From contig NZ_AYKS02000026.1 in NCBI RefSeq assembly GCF_000496755.2, positions 1-42,703 on the forward strand: DNA of 42,703 nt, read 5' to 3'. Numbering within the stretch: the stretch's first letter is position 1; the number at the start of each line of letters is the position of its first letter. Below are positions 34,868 to 42,703 of the stretch, piece by piece. The position numbers and the translations under genes were made by a program. The notes below the pieces were generated by a model. The model was not told where the DNA came from and searched no databases. It saw nothing but the letters and a program-made list of their open reading frames with translations. Source of the DNA: Serratia sp. DD3. Lineage in GTDB: Bacteria > Pseudomonadota > Gammaproteobacteria > Enterobacterales > Enterobacteriaceae.

Positions 34868-37429
34868 ATGGATATCAGTACCGTTACCCCGCCAAGCAAA
34901 AAACAAGGTTCTGTCTTCACTCACGCCTTGCTAACAGCAATTATTGTTTTCCTGTTGGCCTATATTTGCCTGACGCTTTCCTTTGAAGCCAAGGCATTTA
35001 CCCCACTCTGGTTCCCCACGGCAGCCATCATTATGCAGCTCTACCGCCGCCCAAGGCATAGCTGGGGGTTATCATTACTCTTCAGTGGCACCGCTATCTG
35101 TGCTGCCAATTTCCTGTTGTTCGGTCTAGGCTGGTTACCCGTCAAATTGATGTTGATTAACCTGCTGGGGGCTTCCCTCAGCACCATGCTGTTACAGCAG
35201 ATACTGCCAGCAAACGATCCCCTTAACAGTCTGGTCAATTGGCTGAAGTTTGTCGGTTGTGCCGTCATTTTTACCCCTTTGATCACCGCCCTGCTGGCAG
35301 CAACCGTGGTAGCCAAACCCGAAGTCTCATTTTGGCGCCCCGTCGGTACCTGGTTTATTTCGGAGGCCATCGGGGTATTGGCTCTGGCACCGATCGGGCT
35401 GGTCTATCGCCGCTCAATGTTAAAGATAGATAATCTGTTCAAGTTGTTATTGGTATTGGTGGGCACCTTGGTGCTGACCTATCTGGCCCTGCTCAATCTG
35501 CCCTTTCCCTTTACTTTTATTATTCCTCCACTGCTGTTGGCCGCACTCAGCCTCCCCCGGCTGGAAACCTTTATCACCGGCTTTGCGGCCACCTTAATGA
35601 TTACCATTATGACCTCCCTCGGGGTACTAGATCTTCAGGGTCGGCTGCCCTTTTTGAGTGATTTAGAGGTCTATATGCCACTGTTGCTGATTTTGATCCC
35701 AGCGCATGCCATGGCGATGGTCATGCATACCCTGCGGGTAGAAAAGCGGCATATTGTAGAAAGTGAGACCCGTTTCCGTAATGCATTGGAGTATTCAGCC
35801 ATCGGTATGGCGTTAGTGTCACCGGAAGGAAAATGGCTACAGGTTAATCAGGCTTTATGCAAACTGCTGAACTCCCCTGCTGAGGCACTACACCACCTGA
35901 CATACCAAGAACTCACCCACCCAAGCGACTTGGAGAGTGACCTGGCACAACGGCAAGATCTGCTGGCGAACCGTATCAGTAGCTACACCATGGAAAAACG
36001 CTACCTTCGTCAGGGAGGGGATAGCATCTGGACCTTACAAGCGGTATCACTGGTGCGTAATGCGAAAAACCACCCTCTCTATTTTATCTTCCAGGTGGAA
36101 GATATCAGCGAACTGAAACGTACCGAGGCAGAGAATCGCCGTTTGGTGGAGCGTATTACCTTGGCCAATCAGGCAGGTGGGATTGGTATTTGGGAATGGG
36201 TGCCCAGTGAGAAGAAACTCAATTGGGATAAACGGATGTTCGAACTGTATGGTTTGGCGGCAGACCAGACCCCAACACTCAAACTTTGGCAATCAATGCT
36301 GCTACAGGAAGACCGAGAACGTATTAAACAGCAAATGATGGCGATAACCGAGCATGCCCAAGCCTTTGTCATGGAATTTCGTATCAAAAAACCTTCAGGC
36401 GAGATCCGCCATATGCGCAGCCAAGGTAACGTGATTCTGGATAAACAGGGTAATCAACAGCGGATCATCGGCACGCATATCGATATGACGGAAGTAAAGT
36501 CACTGACCGAGGCTCTGCACCAAGAAAAAGAGCGTTTACACATTACCCTGGACGCCATCGGTGAAGGGGTTATTTCTACTGATAGCGAAATGTGTATCAC
36601 CTTTATGAACCCAGTGGCTGAGCAGATGTGTGGCTGGCCGTTAGCCCAGGCACTGGGCATGCCCATCAACAACATCGTACACTTGACTGATGGTATCGAT
36701 GGCCCCAAGGTGGAAAACCCGCTGCTATACACTCTGCAGGCAGGTAAAGCGCTACCCTCAGATAATTCACTGGTGCTCCATAACCGACATGGTCATTGTT
36801 TTGATGTACAAGAGTCAATATCACCGTTGAAAACCATTGATGGCGACGTGGTAGGTACAGTAATCGTACTGCAAGACGTGAGTGCCGCACGGGAATTGAT
36901 GAATAAACTCAGCTACAACGCCTCACACGATGCCCTGACCAATTTGAAAAACCGCACCAGCTTCGAACAACAGCTGAAATATGCTATTGCCAATGCCAGA
37001 GATAACCACCAACGCCATGTCTTGGTCTTCCTCGATCTTGATAAATTCAAGGCGGTTAATGACAGTGCTGGGCATGCGGCAGGTGATGCTCTGTTGAAAG
37101 AGATTAGCCAGTTGATGCTACGCCAACTGCGTAATAACGACTGTCTGGCGCGACTGGGCGGTGACGAATTTGGCATGATCTTATTTGGTTGTACGCTAGA
37201 AAATGCCCAGACTCTGATGCAACAGATGATTACCCAGATAAAAGAGTATCCATTCTATTGGGAAGGCAAAATACACCATGTCGGTGCCTGCGCCGGCATC
37301 ACCGCCATTGATGCCCAGAGTGGCACCAGTGAAGCGTTGCTCGCCGAGGCCGATGCTGCGTGCTACAAAGCCAAAAATGGCGGGCGTGGGCAGGTTTACC
37401 GCTATCAAACCGATGAAAGCAGCGACTAA
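34868..37429 (+). CDS. dgcE: Membrane diguanylate cyclase (DgcE-like, MASE1-PAS-GGDEF)
   Basis: This protein makes cyclic di-GMP from GTP. From ATG 34868 (AAGG seven bases upstream) it has 853 residues: a MASE1 membrane sensor (about 18-300), three PAS-type domains (beginning near ESETRFRNALEYSAIGMALV, RITLANQAGGIGIWEWV and LHITLDAIGEGVISTD) and a GGDEF domain. The active site RLGGDEFGMI is intact, and the inhibitory I-site RNND stands five residues upstream. E. coli DgcE (YegE) has the same order plus a degenerate EAL domain; here the protein stops after GGDEF. It sits beside alkA and yegD as in E. coli. Confidence 0.9.
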   Translation: MDISTVTPPSKKQGSVFTHALLTAIIVFLLAYICLTLSFEAKAFTPLWFPTAAIIMQLYRRPRHSWGLSLLFSGTAICAANFLLFGLGWLPVKLMLINLLGASLSTMLLQQILPANDPLNSLVNWLKFVGCAVIFTPLITALLAATVVAKPEVSFWRPVGTWFISEAIGVLALAPIGLVYRRSMLKIDNLFKLLLVLVGTLVLTYLALLNLPFPFTFIIPPLLLAALSLPRLETFITGFAATLMITIMTSLGVLDLQGRLPFLSDLEVYMPLLLILIPAHAMAMVMHTLRVEKRHIVESETRFRNALEYSAIGMALVSPEGKWLQVNQALCKLLNSPAEALHHLTYQELTHPSDLESDLAQRQDLLANRISSYTMEKRYLRQGGDSIWTLQAVSLVRNAKNHPLYFIFQVEDISELKRTEAENRRLVERITLANQAGGIGIWEWVPSEKKLNWDKRMFELYGLAADQTPTLKLWQSMLLQEDRERIKQQMMAITEHAQAFVMEFRIKKPSGEIRHMRSQGNVILDKQGNQQRIIGTHIDMTEVKSLTEALHQEKERLHITLDAIGEGVISTDSEMCITFMNPVAEQMCGWPLAQALGMPINNIVHLTDGIDGPKVENPLLYTLQAGKALPSDNSLVLHNRHGHCFDVQESISPLKTIDGDVVGTVIVLQDVSAARELMNKLSYNASHDALTNLKNRTSFEQQLKYAIANARDNHQRHVLVFLDLDKFKAVNDSAGHAAGDALLKEISQLMLRQLRNNDCLARLGGDEFGMILFGCTLENAQTLMQQMITQIKEYPFYWEGKIHHVGACAGITAIDAQSGTSEALLAEADAACYKAKNGGRGQVYRYQTDESSD

Positions 37430-37431
37430 AC

Positions 37432-38883
37432 TCAATTAACGTATAACACGTCATTATGCCAGAGATGTAACGTGGCATAAGAGCGCCAAGGCCGCCAACG
37501 TTCGGCATAGCGTTCAATCTGGCGCGGTGTCATGCCGGGGAAACGCTGTTTAATCAGATAGTCCCCTGCCAGAAAAACATCCGGCCACGACCAGGCACGC
37601 ATGGCGATATAACTGGCCGTCCAACTGCCAATTCCCGGTAATGCTGTCAACGCCTTGATGCCCTGCTCAATATCCAGCACATTATCCAGTTGCAGCCGCC
37701 CTTCGCTCACCGCACGCGCAACACCGATCAACGCCGCAGCGCGTTTCAATTGAACCCCTAATGGACGCAGTTCTTCCGGTTGCAACTGCGCTATCCGTAT
37801 CGCATCGGGAAACAGATGGGTGATCTCGCCATAAGGTTGTGGCAAGGGTTCCCCCCACTGTTTTGCCATCCTGCTGGCAAAGGTGGCCGCCATTTTGACA
37901 CTCACCAGTTGCCCCAATATCGCCCGCGTTGCCTGTTCAAAACTATTAACACAACCGGGTAAGCGCATCCCTGGCTTATCCATCGCCAGTTCCCCCAAGA
38001 CATCAACAATAGAGTCTGGTGAGGCATCCAAATCAAACAGTTGCCGGATCCGCTGCAAAACCTCTGTGGTCACACGACTGAGTGAAGGGGCAATTTCCAC
38101 TCGTACCCGGTGACGAGACGTTTCCGGGCTGACACTCACCCAACCAGAATAATCAGCTCCCCCTTGGCGGATAGTGATTGAACGCAGATAGTGTCTTCCG
38201 ACCACACTCTCTACCCCACTGACGGCACGCGCCTGCAGAAAATCCAGCATACGTTGCCAATCATAGGGGGGACGATAACCCAGATGAAACACCAACCCCG
38301 CCTGGGTGGTCTGCCGATGCTGACCAGCATTACTGCGCAATTGCGAAGGAATCAACCGATAACGGCTTTTAAACAGCTCATTGAAACGCCGTAAGCTACC
38401 AAACCCAGCGGCAAACGCCACCTCACCCAGCGGTAAGTCGGTGTCCATCAGTAGTCGTTTAGCCTGTAATAAACGAAATGACTGCGCATAGTCAATCGGC
38501 GATACACCAAACTGTTCGGCAAAAATACGCCGCAGGTGGCGATCAGAAATACCCAATCGAGCCGCCAGTTGTTGGCAACTATGTTCCACCAAATAGCCTT
38601 GTTCAATCAATTGCACCGCTACCTGCGCATAACGATTGCCCAAATCGATCAGTGCCAATCCTGGTGCCAGCTCCGGGCGACATTTCAGGCAAGGACGGAA
38701 CCCCGCCAACTCAGCAGCGGCAGCACTCGGGTAAAAGGTACAGTTTTCGATTTTTGGCGTGCGAGCACTGCACACTGGGCGGCAATAGATACCGGTGGAA
38801 GAGACGCCGACAAAAAAACGGCCATCAAATTTAGGATCTCGTGCACTTAATGCACGATACAGCGCGTGTTGTTGGTTTTTCAT
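37432..38883 (-). CDS. alkA: Ada-type regulator fused to AlkA DNA glycosylase
   Basis: AlkA excises 3-methyladenine and other alkylated bases. Here the glycosylase is the C-terminal half of a 483-residue fusion. Residues 1-80 are the Ada zinc-binding methyl-acceptor module with Cys34, Cys38, Cys65 and Cys68 (GIYCRPVC, PCLKCRPE). Residues about 85-185 are an AraC-type helix-turn-helix (ISDRHLRRIFAEQFGVSP). An AlkA N-domain and the HhH-GPD fold follow (LPGIGSWTASYIAMRAW) with catalytic Asp441 (VFLAGD). The protein may sense methylation and also repair. Its stop lies two bases from the convergent dgcE stop. Confidence 0.95.
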   Translation of the reverse strand: MKNQQHALYRALSARDPKFDGRFFVGVSSTGIYCRPVCSARTPKIENCTFYPSAAAAELAGFRPCLKCRPELAPGLALIDLGNRYAQVAVQLIEQGYLVEHSCQQLAARLGISDRHLRRIFAEQFGVSPIDYAQSFRLLQAKRLLMDTDLPLGEVAFAAGFGSLRRFNELFKSRYRLIPSQLRSNAGQHRQTTQAGLVFHLGYRPPYDWQRMLDFLQARAVSGVESVVGRHYLRSITIRQGGADYSGWVSVSPETSRHRVRVEIAPSLSRVTTEVLQRIRQLFDLDASPDSIVDVLGELAMDKPGMRLPGCVNSFEQATRAILGQLVSVKMAATFASRMAKQWGEPLPQPYGEITHLFPDAIRIAQLQPEELRPLGVQLKRAAALIGVARAVSEGRLQLDNVLDIEQGIKALTALPGIGSWTASYIAMRAWSWPDVFLAGDYLIKQRFPGMTPRQIERYAERWRPWRSYATLHLWHNDVLYVN

Positions 38884-39063
38884 GGCATCACTTCAATCGA
38901 CTTTTCTGGATTATGAAACTTAAACCCAGCATTGACGTGCGGGAACCGGACATCAACCTGATCAAGATAAACAGGTGGACGCGACCTTGGCTAAATATTT
39001 ATTCATTGACGGTATGCATATTGCCCAGCGTAACACTCTCCTGTAAAGTCGCCCCCCTTCATT

Positions 39064-39101
39064 GGCATGGGGAAAGAAAATGGGCATGGGGAAAGAAAAT
39101 G
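39064..39101. repeat. 19-bp tandem duplication of the yegD RBS and start codon
   Basis: GGCATGGGGAAAGAAAATG occurs twice in perfect tandem (39064-39082, 39083-39101). Each copy ends in ATG. The second ATG (39099) is the true yegD start. The first (39080) is out of frame and would open an 11-codon reading frame that ends inside yegD. Confidence 0.92.
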
Positions 39102-40451
39102 TTTATTGGTTTTGACTATGGCACCGCTAACTGTTCTGTTGCCATCATGCACAATAATCACCCGGAATTATTGTCGCTAGAAAACAACAGCCCTTATTTA
39201 CCTTCTATGCTGTGTGCGCCAACACGCGAGGCGGTCAGTGAGTGGCTGTATCGTTATGCTCAGGTACCTACCGGCAGTGATGATAATCAGCAACTGTTGC
39301 AACGTGCCATCACCTTTAATCGCCACGAAGATATCCTGGTCAGCAGTGACTGCGTGTCGTTTGGTCAGCAGGCACTGGCACACTATTTTGCTGAGCCGGA
39401 AGAGACCTACTTTGTCCGCTCACCGAAATCCTTCCTGGGTGCCAATGGGTTGAAACCGCAGCAAATTGCCCTGTTTGAGGATCTGGTGTGCGCCATGATG
39501 TGGCACATTAAGCGCCAGGCAGAAAGCGTTTTGCAACAGAATATTGAGCAAACGGTGATCGGCCGCCCCATCAACTTCCAGGGAAGTGGCGGTGAAGAGG
39601 CTAATCGTCAGGCGGTAGGCATTTTACTACGTGCCGCCGAGCGAGTGGGCTTCAAGCAGATTGAATTCCAATTCGAACCGGTGGCTGCCGGGCTGGATTT
39701 TGAAGCCACACTGAGCGAAGAGAAAACCGTACTGGTGGTCGATATCGGTGGGGGAACAACGGACTGCTCAATGCTATTGATGGGCCCGCAATGGCGAAAT
39801 CGCGTGGAGCGTCAGCAGAGTCTGCTCGGGCATAGCGGTTGCCGTGTAGGGGGTAATGACCTCGATATCATGCTGGCCTTTAAGCAGTTGATGCCACTGT
39901 TTGGCTTGGGTGGCAAAACCGAAAAAGGTATCGCCCTACCCGCGTTGCCTTACTGGAACGCCGTAGCAACTAACGATGTTCCGGCACAAATGGATTTTTA
40001 CAGTACCACCACCGGTCGCCTGCTACGTGATTTAATCCGTGATGCCGCTGAGCCAGAGAAAGTGAAATACCTGTTAAAAATACACCAGCAACATTTAAGC
40101 TACCGGCTGGTAAGAAGTGCGGAGGAGAGCAAAATCGCCCTGTCTGAGCAGAAGAGCAACTGTACTCAGTTGGCGTTTGTGCACTCGGGACTGGAGAAAA
40201 CCATCACTCAGGAGCAACTGGCCAGCGCGATTGAGCAACCTTTGGAACGCATTCTGGAGCAAGTGAGAGCGACACTGGCCACCAGTCAGTGTAACCCACA
40301 AGTGATTTATCTGACCGGGGGCAGTGCCCGTTCGCCATTACTGCGTAGCGCACTGCAACAGCAATTACCCGGTATTCCCATCATCAGTGGTAACGATTTT
40401 GGTTCGGTCACTGCAGGTTTAGCTCGCTGGGCACAAACCCTGTTTAGTTAA
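39099..40451 (+). CDS. yegD: Hsp70-family protein YegD
   Basis: YegD is an actin/Hsp70-like ATPase of unknown client, lacking the DnaK substrate domain. The 450 residues (same as E. coli) start MFIGFDYGTANCSVAIMHN (phosphate-1 loop). They continue with SPKSFLGANGLKPQQIALFEDLVCAMM, phosphate-2 VVDIGGGTTDCSML and the adenosine motif IYLTGGSARSPLL, and end GSVTAGLARWAQTLF. ATG 39099 is chosen because the family begins there; the in-frame extension from 38841 is spurious. Its ribosome-binding region is duplicated. It is divergent from alkA. Confidence 0.96.
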   Translation: MFIGFDYGTANCSVAIMHNNHPELLSLENNSPYLPSMLCAPTREAVSEWLYRYAQVPTGSDDNQQLLQRAITFNRHEDILVSSDCVSFGQQALAHYFAEPEETYFVRSPKSFLGANGLKPQQIALFEDLVCAMMWHIKRQAESVLQQNIEQTVIGRPINFQGSGGEEANRQAVGILLRAAERVGFKQIEFQFEPVAAGLDFEATLSEEKTVLVVDIGGGTTDCSMLLMGPQWRNRVERQQSLLGHSGCRVGGNDLDIMLAFKQLMPLFGLGGKTEKGIALPALPYWNAVATNDVPAQMDFYSTTTGRLLRDLIRDAAEPEKVKYLLKIHQQHLSYRLVRSAEESKIALSEQKSNCTQLAFVHSGLEKTITQEQLASAIEQPLERILEQVRATLATSQCNPQVIYLTGGSARSPLLRSALQQQLPGIPIISGNDFGSVTAGLARWAQTLFS

Positions 40452-40464
40452 TGGCTGGTTACGG

Positions 40465-40779
40465 TTAACTCATATTGACAGGTTTCCTGGTAAGGCGTTG
40501 GTCAGGTGGTGATGTACTGAGTGGGATGTTGGAGGAGTTCTGGTGCAGGCGCTGAGTCAGTTGTGCATGCCATTGAAGCCACGCCTTGCGTAGGGTTCCG
40601 ATATTTACCCTCTCAGTAGCGCCAGTCCTTAGTGTGGAACTGGCGAAACGACAGTCTGCACTCCCGATCAACAAGGTGCCCCCTGCAGCGGCAGCAACGC
40701 CCTACAGACGTGTTTCCGGCCAACCTGTAGACGCCGCAGAATACCCGTCAGCCAGGTTCGCGGTTTCCAGCAGGCTCAT
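40465..40779 (-). pseudogene. Interrupted small ORF downstream of the zinc-ribbon gene
   Basis: An ATG at 40779-40777 overlaps the stop of the upstream gene (ATGA) and opens a 105-codon frame encoding MSLLETANLADGYSAASTG onward. It is broken by TAG at 40704-40702 (codon 26) and then continues without another stop to TAA 40467-40465. The second part has a small hydrophobic stretch (GVAAAAGGTLLIGSA) that could enter a membrane. The coupled start suggests it was a real third gene of the vasL accessory operon. I do not recognise the family; an eroded type VI effector or adaptor fragment is possible. Confidence 0.5.
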
Positions 40780-42047
40780 GATTTTTGCTGCATGTTGCTC
40801 CTTGCGCGCTCTTTGAACCATTCCCGCAACATAAACTCATGACCACATTCCTCACAGATTATTTTCGGGTCATCCAATGGCGACACCGTGCGCCCCTCCG
40901 TCGTTAAATTCAACGAATGGCAATGCAAACATCTTACCCCCTGTTCCCCTGGTGTAAAACCCAGCAACCAGCGGGGCCGTGGGGTGAGCGGCCTTCCCTT
41001 CAGTTCTTCAAATAACGGTTGAAGCCGTTTTTCATAGATTCGAAATTGATTAACCGAAGATGATCGGCATATCGGCAGCGCTTTTGTCAGGTACCACTGC
41101 CCCCACAGTAACACCAACACACGATAGAGCCCCCAATAACGGTCTTTGGGCATTCTATAAAAAACTGTTCCTGTCGCAGCGACAAAGGTTGCACCACAGG
41201 CGGGGCAGGCATAGCTTTCCGAGCCGCTTGCCGGCTGGATAATACGGTGATTATGGCAATATGGGCATTCCTGTACGCGATTCAGATCCGGGTTCTGCTC
41301 ATCCAGACGATCCACCAATTCACGCAGTACCGGTTCCCGGTGCCAGACTGTTACCAGGTGTTCATACTCAGCATTTGACGTATGATCAAACTCCTTTTCA
41401 AACCAGTCAGGCACCTCTGGTTGAGTACCATCACGCAGCATCCCCCTGGGCATATTCGGATGCATCACAAAGTGGTGCTGACAGACTTGGCAGGATAAAT
41501 CCGGGTTAGCCGCAGGCATCAGGTCTTTATACCTCACCTGGTGAGAGTGGCAAGACGGGCAGGTCATCCCCTGCTGCTCGGGTGTGAACCCATGCAGATA
41601 GCGAGGAAAAGGGGTAACAGGTGCCGGTAACGCAGCCAATATCGGCTCAAGCCGGCTGGCATACTCTTTCCAGTAGATTTTGTTATGGCACCCTGAAAGC
41701 CAGACCACATCTTCGATATAGTCATTAACCCAGTGTGTCATCAGCACGGCATACAAAATATAATATTTCCGACGGTGCAAGCCTGCAAAGGGGGTTTCGG
41801 TAGCAGGGGAACTCTGTTTAAGACAGTCCAGACAACGGTATTCCCATTCGCGGGAATTAGGCACATAGTGATCACTGCCACAATGAGGACAGTATTTGTG
41901 GGGATGCAATGCGGGGTTATCTTTATCCAGGCGTACCACTGCTGCTCGCAGCACGGGCTCCGCTCCCCATAACTGTTTCAATGCATCGATATCTTGTTTT
42001 GCCAGATGTTCAAAGGCATCAAAGAACCAGACGGGGAGTGGTATCAT
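40776..42047 (-). CDS. Duplicated zinc-ribbon/HTH protein of a type VI locus
   Basis: This 423-residue protein has two homologous halves (about 1-205 and 206-423). Each half carries two CxxC-n-CxxC zinc ribbons: Cys 53/56/72/75, 163/166/186/189, 261/264/281/284 and 373/376/398/401. Between the ribbons of each half lies a helical segment (YILYAVLMTHW..., YWGLYRVLVLLWGQW...) of the kind that follows the zinc ribbon in IS1595-type transposases; no catalytic domain is present. From memory it resembles proteins annotated DUF746. The last residues of each half repeat PRYLHGFTPEQQG/PRWLLGFTPGEQG. Its ATG overlaps the vasL stop (ATGA). Function is unknown; a DNA-binding or scaffold role is inference. 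Confidence 0.75.
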   Translation of the reverse strand: MIPLPVWFFDAFEHLAKQDIDALKQLWGAEPVLRAAVVRLDKDNPALHPHKYCPHCGSDHYVPNSREWEYRCLDCLKQSSPATETPFAGLHRRKYYILYAVLMTHWVNDYIEDVVWLSGCHNKIYWKEYASRLEPILAALPAPVTPFPRYLHGFTPEQQGMTCPSCHSHQVRYKDLMPAANPDLSCQVCQHHFVMHPNMPRGMLRDGTQPEVPDWFEKEFDHTSNAEYEHLVTVWHREPVLRELVDRLDEQNPDLNRVQECPYCHNHRIIQPASGSESYACPACGATFVAATGTVFYRMPKDRYWGLYRVLVLLWGQWYLTKALPICRSSSVNQFRIYEKRLQPLFEELKGRPLTPRPRWLLGFTPGEQGVRCLHCHSLNLTTEGRTVSPLDDPKIICEECGHEFMLREWFKERARSNMQQKS

Positions 42048-42703
42048 GGCGCTTTTACCTGTTGTTTTATCAGCACATAACGGTTAAGCAATTGCGCCAG
42101 TCGCTGCTCTGCCTGAGACTGCGCATTGGCCGATAAGCTGTTATCTGTTGAGACCGCCGCCAGTTGGCGCAGTTGCTCTTCCATCGGCACTGTTTTGCCA
42201 AATTCCTGGGTAATGGCAAACACCATGGTTTTCAGTTCACTTCCCGTCAGGTATTTACCCTTGCGTTCATCCAGCGCATTCAGGCTGTCAGTCAATTGCT
42301 GGAGTTTCACCATCCCCTGATGCCAGTTGTCCAGTGCCGTCAACGGCAAGGCATTGGCTTCCAGCTGTTGTTGCCAGGCTGTATGCATCTGTTCTGCCTC
42401 CGGGTTACCCGGCCACAGGGTCTGAGACTGCGTAATCAGTTGCTGTCCATACTGCTGCGACCAACCCGGGGGCAGTGCCATCAACCAGTTAAGCTGCGCC
42501 CCCTGTTGCTGTACCAGACTCTCCGCCTGCCGCTGGGCCAGTGAACCGGGCTCACGCAATTCATTGAGTTGACCCGCCTGACGCGGGAGTTCCGGCAACG
42601 GCGTTATTGATGCCACCAGTTGTTGCTCCACCGCCGGGGGCGAATACTGGTGCTGCCAACCCCAGAGCAGCAGCCCCCCCACCAGTAAGGCACTACTGGC
42701 CCC
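42044..42703 (-). CDS. vasL: Type VI secretion-associated protein VasL, C-terminal part
   Basis: The frame is open through the right edge, so the 5' end is missing. The visible 219 residues begin in a membrane helix (ASSALLVGGLLLWGW), continue through a glutamine-rich alpha-helical stretch, and end with the VasL signature LNALDERKGKYLTGSELKTMVFAI. VasL is an ImpA-related (TssA-like) inner-membrane accessory of some type VI systems, with ImpA N-terminal domain expected beyond the edge. Its TGA overlaps the start of the zinc-ribbon gene, so they are co-translated. Confidence 0.8.
   Translation of the reverse strand, partial: GASSALLVGGLLLWGWQHQYSPPAVEQQLVASITPLPELPRQAGQLNELREPGSLAQRQAESLVQQQGAQLNWLMALPPGWSQQYGQQLITQSQTLWPGNPEAEQMHTAWQQQLEANALPLTALDNWHQGMVKLQQLTDSLNALDERKGKYLTGSELKTMVFAITQEFGKTVPMEEQLRQLAAVSTDNSLSANAQSQAEQRLAQLLNRYVLIKQQVKAP

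Noticed and set aside
36047..36292. Minus-strand frames inside dgcE
   Set aside because: Shadows of a gene with clear PAS and GGDEF domains.
38841..39098. An 86-residue extension of yegD
   Set aside because: It runs into the divergent alkA gene, and the Hsp70 fold starts exactly at ATG 39099.
1..42703. CRISPR arrays, tRNA or rRNA genes
   Set aside because: No regularly spaced repeats and no cloverleaf or rRNA-like segments were seen on reading both strands.

Overview
The window is chromosomal DNA of a Yersinia/Serratia-like member of the Enterobacterales. I infer this from the conserved backbone: tmcA, purC-bamC-dapA, gcvR-bcp, perM, bepA-yfgD, hda, uraA-upp, purM-purN, ppk-ppx, pdeF, and then dgcE-alkA-yegD. 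These proteins read almost like their E. coli counterparts. speG, a CcmA-type bactofilin and mgtE sit inside that backbone. A complete ERIC repeat and several ERIC remnants also point to Enterobacterales. The species cannot be fixed from the sequence alone.

Layout. 1-2143 is a decayed accessory patch: an unidentified partial gene at the left edge, an orphan fimbrial pilin that has lost its C-terminal strand, a doubtful micro-ORF, and an IS630-family transposase remnant. 2144-6214 holds tmcA, an NAD(P)-binding epimerase-like gene and a divergent LysR regulator. 6399-11228 holds purC, bamC-dapA, gcvR-bcp and perM. 11305-14260 holds an ERIC element, bepA, yfgD and hda. 14737-20830 is a complete chaperone-usher fimbrial operon (pilin, chaperone, usher, tip adhesin, second chaperone) lying between hda and uraA. 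20950-25661 holds upp-uraA and the divergent, PurR-box-controlled purM-purN, then speG. 25916-32793 holds a bactofilin, the polyphosphate pair ppk-ppx, and the c-di-GMP phosphodiesterase gene pdeF. 33096-40451 holds mgtE, a diguanylate cyclase, an Ada-AlkA repair fusion and the Hsp70-like yegD. 40465-42703 is the end of a type VI secretion accessory region: vasL (partial), a protein with four zinc ribbons, and an ORF broken by a stop codon.

Functional grouping. Purine and pyrimidine genes dominate the core (purC, purMN, upp-uraA), with PurR operators and a upp promoter whose start region fits UTP-sensitive reiterative transcription. Surface and envelope functions are bamC, bepA, the fimbriae and the bactofilin. 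Signalling and stress functions are ppk/ppx, pdeF, dgcE, speG, bcp and alkA.

The most notable points are: a BamC that lacks its whole first helix-grip domain; an hda gene whose beta-clamp-binding motif is reached only from a CTG start; a 19-bp tandem duplication of the yegD ribosome-binding site and start codon; a duplicated zinc-ribbon/HTH protein of transposase-like architecture coupled to vasL; and an orphan pilin with a degraded start and C-terminus. I saw no tRNA, rRNA or CRISPR array.
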